NCBI GenBank assembly: GCA_040182905.1
Contig: JARQWU010000069.1
Location: 1-39,198 of the forward strand
Source: Barthelona sp. PAP020
Taxonomy: Eukaryota; Metamonada: BaSk clade
DNA length: 39,198 nt
Direction of reading: 5' to 3'
The notes under the pieces are model-generated. The model saw nothing but the letters and a program-made list of their open reading frames with translations, was not told where the DNA came from and did no database searches. Position numbers and translations under genes: made by a program. This document shows, piece after piece, positions 10,901 to 19,018 of the stretch. Each line of letters begins with the position of its first letter. Position 1 is the first letter of the stretch.

Positions 10901-13900
10901 CTTATAAGGTTCCTGAAATTAATATGATAAGGGTGAGACAATTATTGGTTGATTTGATAATGTTAAATCGAGAGTATGCGAATCAATTGATTAACGAAGG
11001 ATCATTTTTTCAAGCTTATGAGTTATTGAATGAGAATTTTAGTTGGGCTGAGTATTTAGCAGATGAAAAGGTTTTAGGAAGCATTTGGAATGCTTTAGCA
11101 CAAACAGCCATATTATTATCTCGAAGAACCAGATATTATTTGAAGAAGATTCAAGAGGAACGAATAGAAAAGAATATTTTTCATGTTTCTGATCAAGATC
11201 ACAGCTTCCGACAGATTCAAATTGACCGGAATATTTGGGATAATCCAAAAATTCAAGAGATTTATCACCATGAAAATATTGATGTTTCAAGCAAGTTTTG
11301 TGATTTGGAATTAAGCTTTAAGTATCTATTGGAAGTGTATGAATTGTGTCCTTATGTACACGTTCCTATGAAGAATTTTTACTCAAGGTCAAAAGAAATA
11401 TTTCAAAGTTTTGGAACTTTTCTTGGGTACAAAGAACCCAAATATGTCATGGATTTTATATTTGTTGAACTGATGGAATATCCGACTGTATTGAAGATGC
11501 AATTTTTGGAACGATTGTTGGCCACTTTCTTTTTTGATTATCATGAGATGATACTTTCTTCAAAACTTAATTTAGATGAAATGAGAGCTAGATTGGGAAT
11601 GAAAACCACCCATTTTGACCTTGTTTTTGATACTGAAGAATTTCGATCACAAGATAATCTATTTAGTCCGCAAAATGATGTCGATATTCAAGCAGGAAAT
11701 TCTAATCGTATGAACGTGCTTAATTCAATTGCTTTTGATTTGGCTAAACGTGCCAGTGGGAAATTAACAACGGATGGATTAAACTTTCGTGATTCCATTG
11801 ATGAGGAAGTCGATGAATATGTTGATTATTCTGATTTGGACAAAAGGTCAAACAGTAATTTTAAGGGTAAAATAAACAGTCAATCATTTAACAATGATAT
11901 GAATGAAGTCCCAGGATTTATTAGTTCTGGTGTGGTAGTTGAAGACCCATTTGCACCACCTCCAAATTTCAATAAGAATCGAAGGAGATCTTCAATTGTT
12001 TTTGCACGTCGTACTTCGTTGATAGGAGAACGTCGTAAAAGTAACACGTCTGTTGGATCTACCAGTGAGTATGAAATGACTTCTGTCAGAATGAACTGTT
12101 CTCCTAAAATTGATGAAATTTGTAATGATGCAAATCAAGTCATTATTGAAAATTCTGAAGAAGATGAAGATGATTATGAAGAGGTCGAAGGTGAGAAAGA
12201 ATTTGGCTTCACTGTTGAAGAAACTCCAAATTCGACTGCGTGTGATAACAATAGTTTGGAAGAACAGAATATTGGAGAAATTGAAGAGGAAGAGGATGAT
12301 GAAGTAACGTTTGGTGGTACGTTGAACTTGGTAGATAATGGCTATGAAAGTGCAAGAACCAATTCCAGTGAGTTATCATTGACTAACGTTAAAAACTCTG
12401 AGCTAACGAGAATACATTCTGAAAAATTCGAAAACAATTTGAATAATTTGATGAATGTTGAGAAAGGATTGAAAGACACTGTTAAATCTCGAAAGAATTT
12501 GAACATAAATATAGCAAATATACAAAATAATTCTTATAGCAGTCGAGTTGATTCTTTGGAACAAATAAGTCCAGCACAGCTGTTTGAAAACATCACTAGC
12601 AAGATTGTAAATACGAATATTCAAGATAATCCCGAAGAGTTATTGGCCAATCACCCATTTTTGCCATTTGTTTGTTTTGAATTGGCAGAATTTTATCGCA
12701 AGAAAGATCAATTCTATGAAGCTAAAAATTTATATTTGGAAGCCTTAGATTATGGGGTATTGTTGTTTGAATCAGACGATTGTTTCTTTGAAAAGGTTTT
12801 TGATCGATTGGACGATGTTTGCATTCAATCTGAAAACCCTTACATATATTTAGGCTTCCTCAACAATGAGTTAACACGTTATGTTACTGATCTTAAACTT
12901 GAAAGTAATCATCGTCTCTTTTCATTGATTGGCAAATATAAGGAGAAGTTGCAAACTGATGAAACGGCTCTATTGCACTTCTTTTTTAGATTACGATATA
13001 ACAACGAAGTTCATAATAGGCATGCAATCCCTTCACGTATTCTTAATTTATATGATGAATATATTGAATTGTTCCGTGAGCGTAATTCAAAATCAGATGT
13101 TATTTTATTGTTGAGTCGGGCGTTGGAAGTTCAAGCTGAATTGCACAAGGGAGCTCAGGTTGTTGATCCCAGATATCTTGACACTTGGCACAAATATTGC
13201 GATTATCGGATTGAAGAGTTTGAAAATTCCAATGATCCAAATGTAATCGTGGATATAGCGGAAGATATTTTGGATCGTAGACCTTTGTTGCTGTCTCCTA
13301 ATAATCGTCGTGTTTTATATGTTTTTGATTGTTTTATGAAAGCGATGAGTGATGCAGAGAAATTAAGAGATGTAGAAAGAGGTATTTTAGACAGCCAGGC
13401 ATTTAAGTTTTTGTTCAATAGATTAAAGGATATTGAAAATCAAGTCGAAATGGTTGGTATTGATTTTCAAACTGATGTTGTATCTCCGATGAGATCTCCA
13501 CAAAATTTGAAAAATTTCAACAAAATTTTACAGAAATACCCTTTTTATCCTTCCATCATCCAACATTTGATTGATTATTTAGTCATTGCTCAAAAACCCA
13601 AAGAAGCGCTAGCAATGTGCAGAAGATTGCTAACTATCTTTTCAATAATCGGTGTTCAATCCAATCAATACATACAATTGTTTCACATCACTGTTAACAC
13701 ATTTTTTGCTCAAGGGCGTGGTAATAGAGACTTTGTTTTGTTTTTAGAAGGAGAGATTAGTACACGTTTGGATGTCTTGCCTCAACATCACATATTAATT
13801 AGACACATGGAAAAAGAAAAGGATGAAGCTGTGAAGAAGGGTAAAAAGTTTGAAAAATGGTTTGTTGCTGGGTTATATTATTTGTTTTATGCGTTTGTTG

Positions 13901-16821
13901 CTCTTATGATTTACATGTTTGCTCCGCCATTGAATGAAGTTTTAGGTTTTTGGGATGAAAAAACTGCTTGGACATATTTCTTAACTTGGACTGTTGAATT
14001 TGGCTTGTATCTATCAGCTGTATATCTCATTTCTTGGCCGCCATTACCTGCAGAATCAGATCGTGCAAGAATTTTGGCGGATCGAGAACGTGAAATGGCA
14101 TTAAAAGATGCAGCTTTATTAATTGCGTGTCACAATAGTTCTGGAATTATCGAAACCACATTGAAATCTGCCTTGAAAGTATTTAAACCAAACCAAATAT
14201 GGATATGTGATAATGCTAATAGTGAAACGCCCACTGATAATACAAAAGAGGTTCTTGATAGAATTTCACATACACACGCCAAATCTCTGGGAAAATCAAA
14301 ATTGACAAAAGAAGACTATATCAATTATGCTTGGGTTTCTGAAGGAAATAAAACATTGGCCTTGTGGTATGTCACGAGATATCATTGTAAGGCGAAATAC
14401 GTGATGATGACGGATGATGATGTGTTGTTACCACCAGATTTAGTTGTACCATTACATGAATTTGAAGAACCAAACACAAAAGCATTGGCTTTTACAATTA
14501 AAGCTGAAAATTTATTTGATAGACATGGTCAACCAAATATAATAGCTCATTTTCAGTCTTTGGAGTATGAATTGGCAGGGTTCAACAAACTATTTCAAGC
14601 CGAAATGGGTTCAGCTCTCTGTGCACATGGGGCTATCGCTATGTGGGATCGTGATGCATTATTAGAAGTGTTATGGAATCACAACACTGTTTTTAATGGA
14701 GAAGATCTGCAAATGGGTGTTATTTTACAATCTTTGAATCGTAATTATCGTATGGCCACAGTTGGTACTGTATGTGTGCCTACAACTGTACCTGATCATG
14801 CCATATGTAAAAGGTTATTGAATTGTAATTGTCCTCAAGGATTTTCTTTGTTAAGACAACGAGTTCGATCATGGGATCCTACTGCACATCGTTTTATTCC
14901 TACATTCTTGTATTTACTATTGTTCCACTGGCAGCGTAATACTTTAATCTTGAAACCTTTTATTCTCTATGAATTATGGACTTCTATTATGGATTGGATA
15001 CGTATTATTGTTATCAGTTATCTTGTTTGGGTCAGTCCCTTGACGTTTTTATGGGGTGCCTTTTCTGTTTACGGCGTTTATATCATGAATTTATGTTTAT
15101 TCAATTATTGGGTTTTACGCCATCGTACTGATTTGAAACTACCTTTCTATATTATTTTGATGTTCCCTTTGTATCGATATATGATATTATTATTCAGAAT
15201 GACTGCGTTACTGTACAACCTTATATATTATACTCCTTTCATTAGGAATAAAAAGCGTATTAGGGATCGTAGAGATTTACCACCATCACCTGAGGATTAT
15301 GACTTTTTGCATCAAAGAGAACGTGAAATTCAAGAACAAAAAAAGAATCATTTCTCTGAGATTGATGCAAATCCAGCAAAAATTGTCAATTTACAATTAG
15401 ATGATATTCGTTTGGAAGTAGAAGATGTTTCTAGACATAAAGAGAAGTATTTGAATAATGCTAAGCATTGGTATCGAGATATACTTCATCCTCTTTGGAA
15501 TGACCACAGTTTACCGGTCATTGTTGCTGGATTTTTACCACGTGAAAGAAGTGTCAAAGATTTAGTTAAAGAAAACGTGAAGAATTTTTACTTTACTATT
15601 AACTTCCAGTACAATTCGATTCAAATGCTATTCATTAACATAGTCTTAATTTTTAATGACATGAAACGATATTTATCAAATGATGATAAAATTGCTTTTG
15701 AAGTGGTAAAATGGCTTCAAATAGATTCGTTAACAAGAAACAGAACTGAGAATGTGGAATTGGAAACTAGTTTAAACATAGTAAGCAATTCCAAGGGGTT
15801 AAGCACTTTGCATTTTATCAAATGCGTTAGAGGTGCTTTTTTTATGTTGTTGGATACTGCAATTCCTTTTAGAATGCCTGATTCCCCAATTCAAACTTTA
15901 ATTATTGCACCTAATGATGATTTTCAAAAAGGTGGATTGTATATGGGAAGTGTTGGAGTTATTGAGACATCTGAAATACCTTTAACCAATGGAAATTTGA
16001 GAGAAATTCCTCATTTCCATTACTTGAAAAGCTTTATCATGTTTATTCCAGTTGATTTAAAAGGATTCATTGAGCAACATCCCGTTGAATATTGTGGTTG
16101 TGTAGTTTTACCTGAAGAGAACTTGATTATCTCTTTAATACCAAAAGAAGATCATATAAAGGTGGTTTCAGTTGTTTTGCATAATTTGGCTATTGTCAAT
16201 CCAGAGTTGTTGATTCATGCATCTGAGTTTTTATTCGTTAATTTAGATGATTGCAATTTGTCAGTATATTATTTCAACGATATTGAAAAGTTTAACAGAG
16301 ATTGGTTGTTTGAACAAGAAAAGAAGAAATCTTCAATTGGAAGAAGAGCATCAATAAGTGTTCAAAATCGTAGAAAAAGTATTGTTTCTGGTATATCAAT
16401 GAATAGTGCAATGATGATGAGTCTCGACTTTGGTGTGATGGCTGGAAATGGCGATTTGAATCCAAATAAATCAGTCAACTTTTTGAAAAAGTTGGATGAT
16501 GTTGCTCGATTGGACACAAATGTTCCTCCAATGATGGAAGAAAATACGGTAACGTTTGATGGATTATGGCTCAAACCTATTTTGGAAGTATTAAGAACTC
16601 CTGTTATTGTTGTGAATCATAAGAACTGTTTATTGGGTGATAAATATTTATTAGAAAAGAAGGAGTTCCACCGAAACAAATTAATCATATATGATTGCAT
16701 GGTGGATGCTCAACATGAAGAATTGATTCCAATTTTTGCGAAACAAGGCACTTCTTTGGAGGAAATGTGTCAACAATTGCTTTTATCAATGAAGCAACTG
16801 GCTTTGGAAGAAGCTCAATAA
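7972..16821 (+). CDS. Giant multidomain protein with embedded GT2 polysaccharide-synthase-like glycosyltransferase
   Basis: This is a single 2949-residue frame; an in-frame TAA at 7936-7938 and no earlier in-frame ATG fix the start. Residues 1-150 are acidic and disordered; about 200-1230 form a long helical region I do not recognise; 1240-1545 is acidic/Ser-rich disorder; 1555-1945 is TPR-like. Membrane helices (about 1964-2022) precede a GT2 domain (about 2046-2305) of the chitin/hyaluronan/cellulose-synthase type: IACHNS, an EGNKTLALWY motif, metal-binding DDD (2148-2150), the GED acid/base motif (E2244-D2245) and QRVRSW (2296-2301), a variant of QxxRW. More membrane helices (2308-2421) follow, then a 500-residue soluble C-terminus of unknown type. 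The enzyme probably polymerises a sugar from a UDP-sugar and exports the chain; the sugar cannot be told. Fusion to such a scaffold is unusual. Five RRxS/T sites suggest control by a basophilic kinase. Confidence 0.85.
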   Translation: MDNIADDSDNEFIAIDEPQRDLPDMNFQTANDDYDGIFFVNETGENFSDELYDNNNDNNDMDQFIVTESPAKPVVAQSFMNSPKISQNSSAFENKLDKKLENSKTFENSSKMIEKPLNENFMIANADSSADEAFEINDDEEEEEETDYMDNKLYLPVKGKDLKEFNVEIMNNESTSFSSPIPTKFLSGRLSNTAEAKGTLAAPSKKRATDGFMELAQRVRLAEVEIDEKNDVFDAGAKLKSLVNVKKILNKSDKLADINENIADAFDIEKARMAMRNDELRVEKFREVSICSVVIEELHRNEHGWEFIQKMYDTLQHDLDRLKEVMQEGDFDIEQDLLLTNESRSSSNSTWAEWFKKLGILSNESVLQKEASRLDIKQQFDESLEQIHLTKPAHLFDHVNPIIVDQIHNAEQQTPEIIMRRASNTFNADYFPSPEELESAYIKKLGVTVGNDITLVYKLLATAEAYEKFATLFQKVAEKSFSSYLLTECVAIWYGLRTTLYKFDFNLEPPPLSFCMDDDAWLNLKSKVFCHVGNMVNMHKRNSVIKQLGVYQGVNFHFSLLTSLCSSQQLFITELLEKEERVWNMLIKSVLEAYEEDILRIDELDSLHINSMISKLEPLYLLAPRADYSLPTYCMLVDTISLLTSSLIYRKYKENVSVLEMFDDGLFSFIFKLNSSIQVNSKPILLLSNTLNDFLSIEPMDNEKFVSPTVRDKYLEKRRLNFDSLSPEVKIFQDQVIIKIEQIYTSLLNNISHAETIADMSPMFGFVCNSLCLHRFDLERYQDAFSFALQAISFYLNILKVSKNTLKLLIEDENNEQRITIKRDIGKIKNEVLSLINYIEEVIEGPWHVLFHCMSMIRTNNQVFDFIRLVLSGIRDNEHNSLLIQQISSLYDDDEVLSEFIGVVPLLCYSQTIVKVSNHQFMQMRMKHPIQHMTAQINLITEALELFYYKEDSAKFKQDPFKKLPSLLRDINNIQVAYKVPEINMIRVRQLLVDLIMLNREYANQLINEGSFFQAYELLNENFSWAEYLADEKVLGSIWNALAQTAILLSRRTRYYLKKIQEERIEKNIFHVSDQDHSFRQIQIDRNIWDNPKIQEIYHHENIDVSSKFCDLELSFKYLLEVYELCPYVHVPMKNFYSRSKEIFQSFGTFLGYKEPKYVMDFIFVELMEYPTVLKMQFLERLLATFFFDYHEMILSSKLNLDEMRARLGMKTTHFDLVFDTEEFRSQDNLFSPQNDVDIQAGNSNRMNVLNSIAFDLAKRASGKLTTDGLNFRDSIDEEVDEYVDYSDLDKRSNSNFKGKINSQSFNNDMNEVPGFISSGVVVEDPFAPPPNFNKNRRRSSIVFARRTSLIGERRKSNTSVGSTSEYEMTSVRMNCSPKIDEICNDANQVIIENSEEDEDDYEEVEGEKEFGFTVEETPNSTACDNNSLEEQNIGEIEEEEDDEVTFGGTLNLVDNGYESARTNSSELSLTNVKNSELTRIHSEKFENNLNNLMNVEKGLKDTVKSRKNLNINIANIQNNSYSSRVDSLEQISPAQLFENITSKIVNTNIQDNPEELLANHPFLPFVCFELAEFYRKKDQFYEAKNLYLEALDYGVLLFESDDCFFEKVFDRLDDVCIQSENPYIYLGFLNNELTRYVTDLKLESNHRLFSLIGKYKEKLQTDETALLHFFFRLRYNNEVHNRHAIPSRILNLYDEYIELFRERNSKSDVILLLSRALEVQAELHKGAQVVDPRYLDTWHKYCDYRIEEFENSNDPNVIVDIAEDILDRRPLLLSPNNRRVLYVFDCFMKAMSDAEKLRDVERGILDSQAFKFLFNRLKDIENQVEMVGIDFQTDVVSPMRSPQNLKNFNKILQKYPFYPSIIQHLIDYLVIAQKPKEALAMCRRLLTIFSIIGVQSNQYIQLFHITVNTFFAQGRGNRDFVLFLEGEISTRLDVLPQHHILIRHMEKEKDEAVKKGKKFEKWFVAGLYYLFYAFVALMIYMFAPPLNEVLGFWDEKTAWTYFLTWTVEFGLYLSAVYLISWPPLPAESDRARILADREREMALKDAALLIACHNSSGIIETTLKSALKVFKPNQIWICDNANSETPTDNTKEVLDRISHTHAKSLGKSKLTKEDYINYAWVSEGNKTLALWYVTRYHCKAKYVMMTDDDVLLPPDLVVPLHEFEEPNTKALAFTIKAENLFDRHGQPNIIAHFQSLEYELAGFNKLFQAEMGSALCAHGAIAMWDRDALLEVLWNHNTVFNGEDLQMGVILQSLNRNYRMATVGTVCVPTTVPDHAICKRLLNCNCPQGFSLLRQRVRSWDPTAHRFIPTFLYLLLFHWQRNTLILKPFILYELWTSIMDWIRIIVISYLVWVSPLTFLWGAFSVYGVYIMNLCLFNYWVLRHRTDLKLPFYIILMFPLYRYMILLFRMTALLYNLIYYTPFIRNKKRIRDRRDLPPSPEDYDFLHQREREIQEQKKNHFSEIDANPAKIVNLQLDDIRLEVEDVSRHKEKYLNNAKHWYRDILHPLWNDHSLPVIVAGFLPRERSVKDLVKENVKNFYFTINFQYNSIQMLFINIVLIFNDMKRYLSNDDKIAFEVVKWLQIDSLTRNRTENVELETSLNIVSNSKGLSTLHFIKCVRGAFFMLLDTAIPFRMPDSPIQTLIIAPNDDFQKGGLYMGSVGVIETSEIPLTNGNLREIPHFHYLKSFIMFIPVDLKGFIEQHPVEYCGCVVLPEENLIISLIPKEDHIKVVSVVLHNLAIVNPELLIHASEFLFVNLDDCNLSVYYFNDIEKFNRDWLFEQEKKKSSIGRRASISVQNRRKSIVSGISMNSAMMMSLDFGVMAGNGDLNPNKSVNFLKKLDDVARLDTNVPPMMEENTVTFDGLWLKPILEVLRTPVIVVNHKNCLLGDKYLLEKKEFHRNKLIIYDCMVDAQHEELIPIFAKQGTSLEEMCQQLLLSMKQLALEEAQ

Positions 16822-16968
16822 AAAAATCCAAGTAAATATTTATTTTATTTATTTCTATGCCAGAAGCACTGCACTGCACGTCATGAGAGAATAAAAAAGA
16901 ATGGTGTTTATTTGGTTAAAAGCTTTCGAGGCCCGATTGATCTGTTGAAAAACTTTAGATTTTCTAAG

Positions 16969-16986
16969 GTAAAGTTTAAACTTTAC
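16969..16986. repeat. Perfect 18-bp palindrome
   Basis: GTAAAGTTT followed directly by its reverse complement AAACTTTAC, about 150 bp after the stop of the GT2 gene. It could be a dyad binding site or a cruciform/hairpin element in the 3' flank; nothing shows which. Confidence 0.6.
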
Positions 16987-17263
16987 AATTTTGCTTTTAC
17001 AAAAATACAAAAAAATTGGAAGGAAGCAATTCTCCAAAATTTTCATGCTTGATCGTTCAAATTGCATTTTAGTCTCTCAATTATCCTTTTTGCGCTTTGG
17101 TTGAAGTTTGTTTGAGTGTTTTTTGTGAACTTACCGTATTGGTAGAAAAATATAGTTGTTTCACAACTGGATCAATTTTATTTATTCTCTTGTATGCACA
17201 GTGCTTCTTGGCCTAGAAGTTGTTTCTATTCTTTTCATGTAAAAAGCTTTCCAAGTTGACTCG

Positions 17264-17277
17264 AAAAAAAAAAAAAA
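17264..17277 (-). terminator. T14 run, possible RNA polymerase III terminator
   Basis: Fourteen A on the plus strand give T14 on the minus strand immediately after the folded segment. T-runs are common in this genome, so its function depends on the ncRNA call. Confidence 0.4.
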
Positions 17278-17400
17278 TGAGGGTTATTCACAAGCCTACA
17301 ACTTTTGGCGAATCGAAATTTTCCGATTCTTCCTTTTTCCCTCGAGGTACGGAACTTTTCCTTAACCTACCCCCAAATTTTTGACCTGCCACGGTGAATG
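17278..17400 (-). ncRNA. Candidate structured non-coding RNA ending at a T14 run
   Basis: The minus strand folds by eye into nested helices: 17394-17399 with 17286-17291 (6 bp), 17388-17391 with 17306-17309 (4 bp), 17368-17373 with 17344-17349 (6 bp including one G-U), 17358-17361 with 17351-17354, and a hairpin 17324-17329/17310-17315 with an 8-nt loop. The G-U pair works only on the minus strand (A-C on the plus strand), and the minus transcript would end CCCTCA before 14 T, as Pol III transcripts do. The 5' end is unknown and may lie upstream, up to about 17670. Family not identified; a stretch at 17343-17361 resembles the CR-I region of RNase MRP RNA only loosely. Confidence 0.45.
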
Positions 17401-17491
17401 TATGAAAACTTGCACAATTAGGATAAATTTTAAAAAATATCGGAGCGTTAAGCTCTTTTGAGCAATTAGTAATGCAATATTTCACACCCCG

Positions 17492-17513
17492 CGTAGGGCG
17501 TAGCTCTCCTACG
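17492..17513. other. GC-rich hairpin in the intergenic island
   Basis: CGTAGG and CCTACG (6 bp) enclose a 10-nt loop, in the most GC-rich part of the island. The neighbouring bases repeat GTAG/CTAC-like elements, so alternative pairings exist. It may belong to a larger RNA together with the folded segment at 17278-17400. Confidence 0.4.
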
Positions 17514-17726
17514 AAAGCCTATGAAAGAGTAGGTCTCAAAAAAGAGAAGTTCCTTTCAAGAACGCTGGACCCCCCCGAAAAGAATAAAGATTAAGGTTTA
17601 TTATTTATTAGTCAACTGAGATTCTCAGTCTCTGATTTGGGAAAGTTCTGGAAAAGGTTCGCACAAGACGAAAAAAAAAATAAAATGTTCTGTTTTACTA
17701 AACACAATTTGTTTTTGTTACTCTTC

Positions 17727-18629
17727 TTAATTCAAATGTTTGTAACAATTATAAGCATTGAAGAAAATCTCCAAAATACCGAAAACAACAGGAATTAAAT
17801 AATCTTCCTTATTTATTACCAACCACAATTGATAACCAACAAATTGTCCCGCAAATGTGGCAGCAATGAATAACAATATCAAAGCTAAAACGGAGGGTAA
17901 AATCAATGAAACGGGATAAGATATTAAAAAAATGCTTAATGAGTATCCGACTATACAAATACAATGGAAATATGTAGGCGTTTGAATCAACCAAATTTTC
18001 CCTGCAATAAACATAAATAGTGGCATAATAAATAGATGTCCCAATAAAGATAACGCAAAAGGTGTAATATCACCAAATCTGAAAATAAAAATTCCAGGTT
18101 CTGTCTTTAACACATTAATTTTCAAGTAACGAGCACCATTTGTACAGATAAGAGTTAAAAAGAAGAAGGTTATTGTCAACCAAAAGGGACCATAAAAATC
18201 TGGTTTTTCTTGAACCTTTTTATTCCACTCATTGTTTAAGGGTTTAAAACTACCAAAAAGGCGGTCCAAAAATTCATCAGTGTCAATATCAGCCAAAAAA
18301 CGGAACCTCTTCAAAGAAAACATGGAATCATCGTCATTCTGATTATTGTTATCTAAAGATTGTTCAATTTGTTTTTGAACTTCAGATTCAACAGCTTTTT
18401 GAGTAAAAGCACCAACAGCATTTTGAACAAAAGAGCCAGAATTATCATTGTCATTATTATAAGGTGTTCCTCCAATTGGTACATAATCATCATCTTTTTT
18501 AAAATTGGATGGAGGTAAATTGGTATTGGAAATAGTTGAAGTGGTAAATGAAGACGTTGAATTTCTTGCATTATTTCCACGAGATGTATCCATGGTTACA
18601 TCATTATTAAAGAAATCATCAAGATCCAT
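17727..18629 (-). CDS. Yip1-domain Golgi/ER membrane protein, YIPF1/YIPF2-like
   Basis: This is 300 residues. The first 140 are hydrophilic, rich in N, D, S and T, and predicted cytosolic. The conserved entry to the membrane domain, KPDFYGPFW (about 142-150), matches the DLYGPFW of animal YIPF1/YIPF2 and related Yip1 proteins. About five hydrophobic helices follow, including the GYSLSIFLISYP segment in place of the family's GYSL...P motif, and the protein ends shortly after the last helix. Yip1-family proteins bind Rab GTPases and shape vesicle traffic at the ER and Golgi. The 3' end faces the convergent island. It lies between unrelated genes, and in eukaryotes such order says little about function. 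I am confident of the family and less so of the YIPF1/2 subgroup. Confidence 0.88.
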   Translation of the reverse strand: MDLDDFFNNDVTMDTSRGNNARNSTSSFTTSTISNTNLPPSNFKKDDDYVPIGGTPYNNDNDNSGSFVQNAVGAFTQKAVESEVQKQIEQSLDNNNQNDDDSMFSLKRFRFLADIDTDEFLDRLFGSFKPLNNEWNKKVQEKPDFYGPFWLTITFFFLTLICTNGARYLKINVLKTEPGIFIFRFGDITPFALSLLGHLFIMPLFMFIAGKIWLIQTPTYFHCICIVGYSLSIFLISYPVSLILPSVLALILLFIAATFAGQFVGYQLWLVINKEDYLIPVVFGILEIFFNAYNCYKHLN

Positions 18630-19018
18630 TTCTTTTGTTTCAAAAAAAAAAAGTCTAACCTTCGCTGATCTTCTTTTCCATTGGTTTTCAACAAATCTTC
18701 AATTTTTTCCTTTAAAAGTATACATCCTATTTATAATTTATTCAAAAAAATATATTTATTTCATTTGAAAGAAAAGAACTGTTCAAATTGAAATAATGAA
18801 ACCAAATACACATTTCATTAATTTTTCTTTATATCTTTTTCTTATTCAAAATTACACGTAATTAGATTGTATTTACCATCTAATGAGAGTTTCAATCTCC
18901 AATTATGATTTTGAAGATCATTTCCTTTTTCTTTTGAATTTGGGAAACAAATATTTTGCATAAATAACAAATAAATAACAGAAGTATATTAATGAAATAC
19001 AAATAAAAATTTATAAAA
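18630..19018. other. Intergenic between dynein-like 3' end and Yip1-like start
   Basis: These 389 bp are AT-rich, with the promoter of the minus-strand Yip1-like gene at the low end (a T12 run on the minus strand about 10 nt before its ATG) and the 3' flank of the dynein-like gene at the high end. I see no gene, tRNA or strong repeat. Confidence 0.4.

Larger units (their letters stand above)
16822..17726. other. Convergent, GC-enriched intergenic island rich in inverted repeats
   Basis: These 905 bp lie between two gene 3' ends, so no mRNA promoter is required here, yet the sequence is clearly richer in G, C and CG than the coding flanks (for instance 17488-17513). It contains many short perfect hairpins: TACC/GGTA near 17133, GTTG/CAAC near 17155, CTTCT/AGAAG near 17205, GAGC/GCTC at 17446-17458, CGTAGG/CCTACG at 17492-17513 and ACTGAG/CTCAGT at 17615-17629, plus an 18-bp palindrome. 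No convincing protein gene, tRNA or 5S rRNA was found. One or more structured non-coding RNAs are the best explanation. Confidence 0.55.

Noticed and set aside
17129-17135. ACTTACC as the 5' end of a U1 snRNA
   Set aside because: The bases are partly locked in a TACC/GGTA hairpin, and no Sm site or U1 stem-loop I could follow it.
17379-17389. GCAGGTCAAAA on the minus strand as SRP RNA helix 8
   Set aside because: Eleven bases match, but the required GNRA loop and the ACGGAG half of the motif are absent upstream.
17288-17485. 65-residue minus-strand frame in the intergenic island
   Set aside because: No family resemblance and unusual composition; the sequence is better explained by paired RNA helices.
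16822-17726. tRNA or 5S rRNA genes in the island
   Set aside because: No cloverleaf with T-loop GTTCRANNC and paired acceptor, and no 5S core motifs on either strand.
18505-18768. 87-residue plus-strand frame overlapping the Yip1-like start
   Set aside because: Mostly antisense to the Yip1-like coding sequence; the tail is AT-rich spacer with no similarity.
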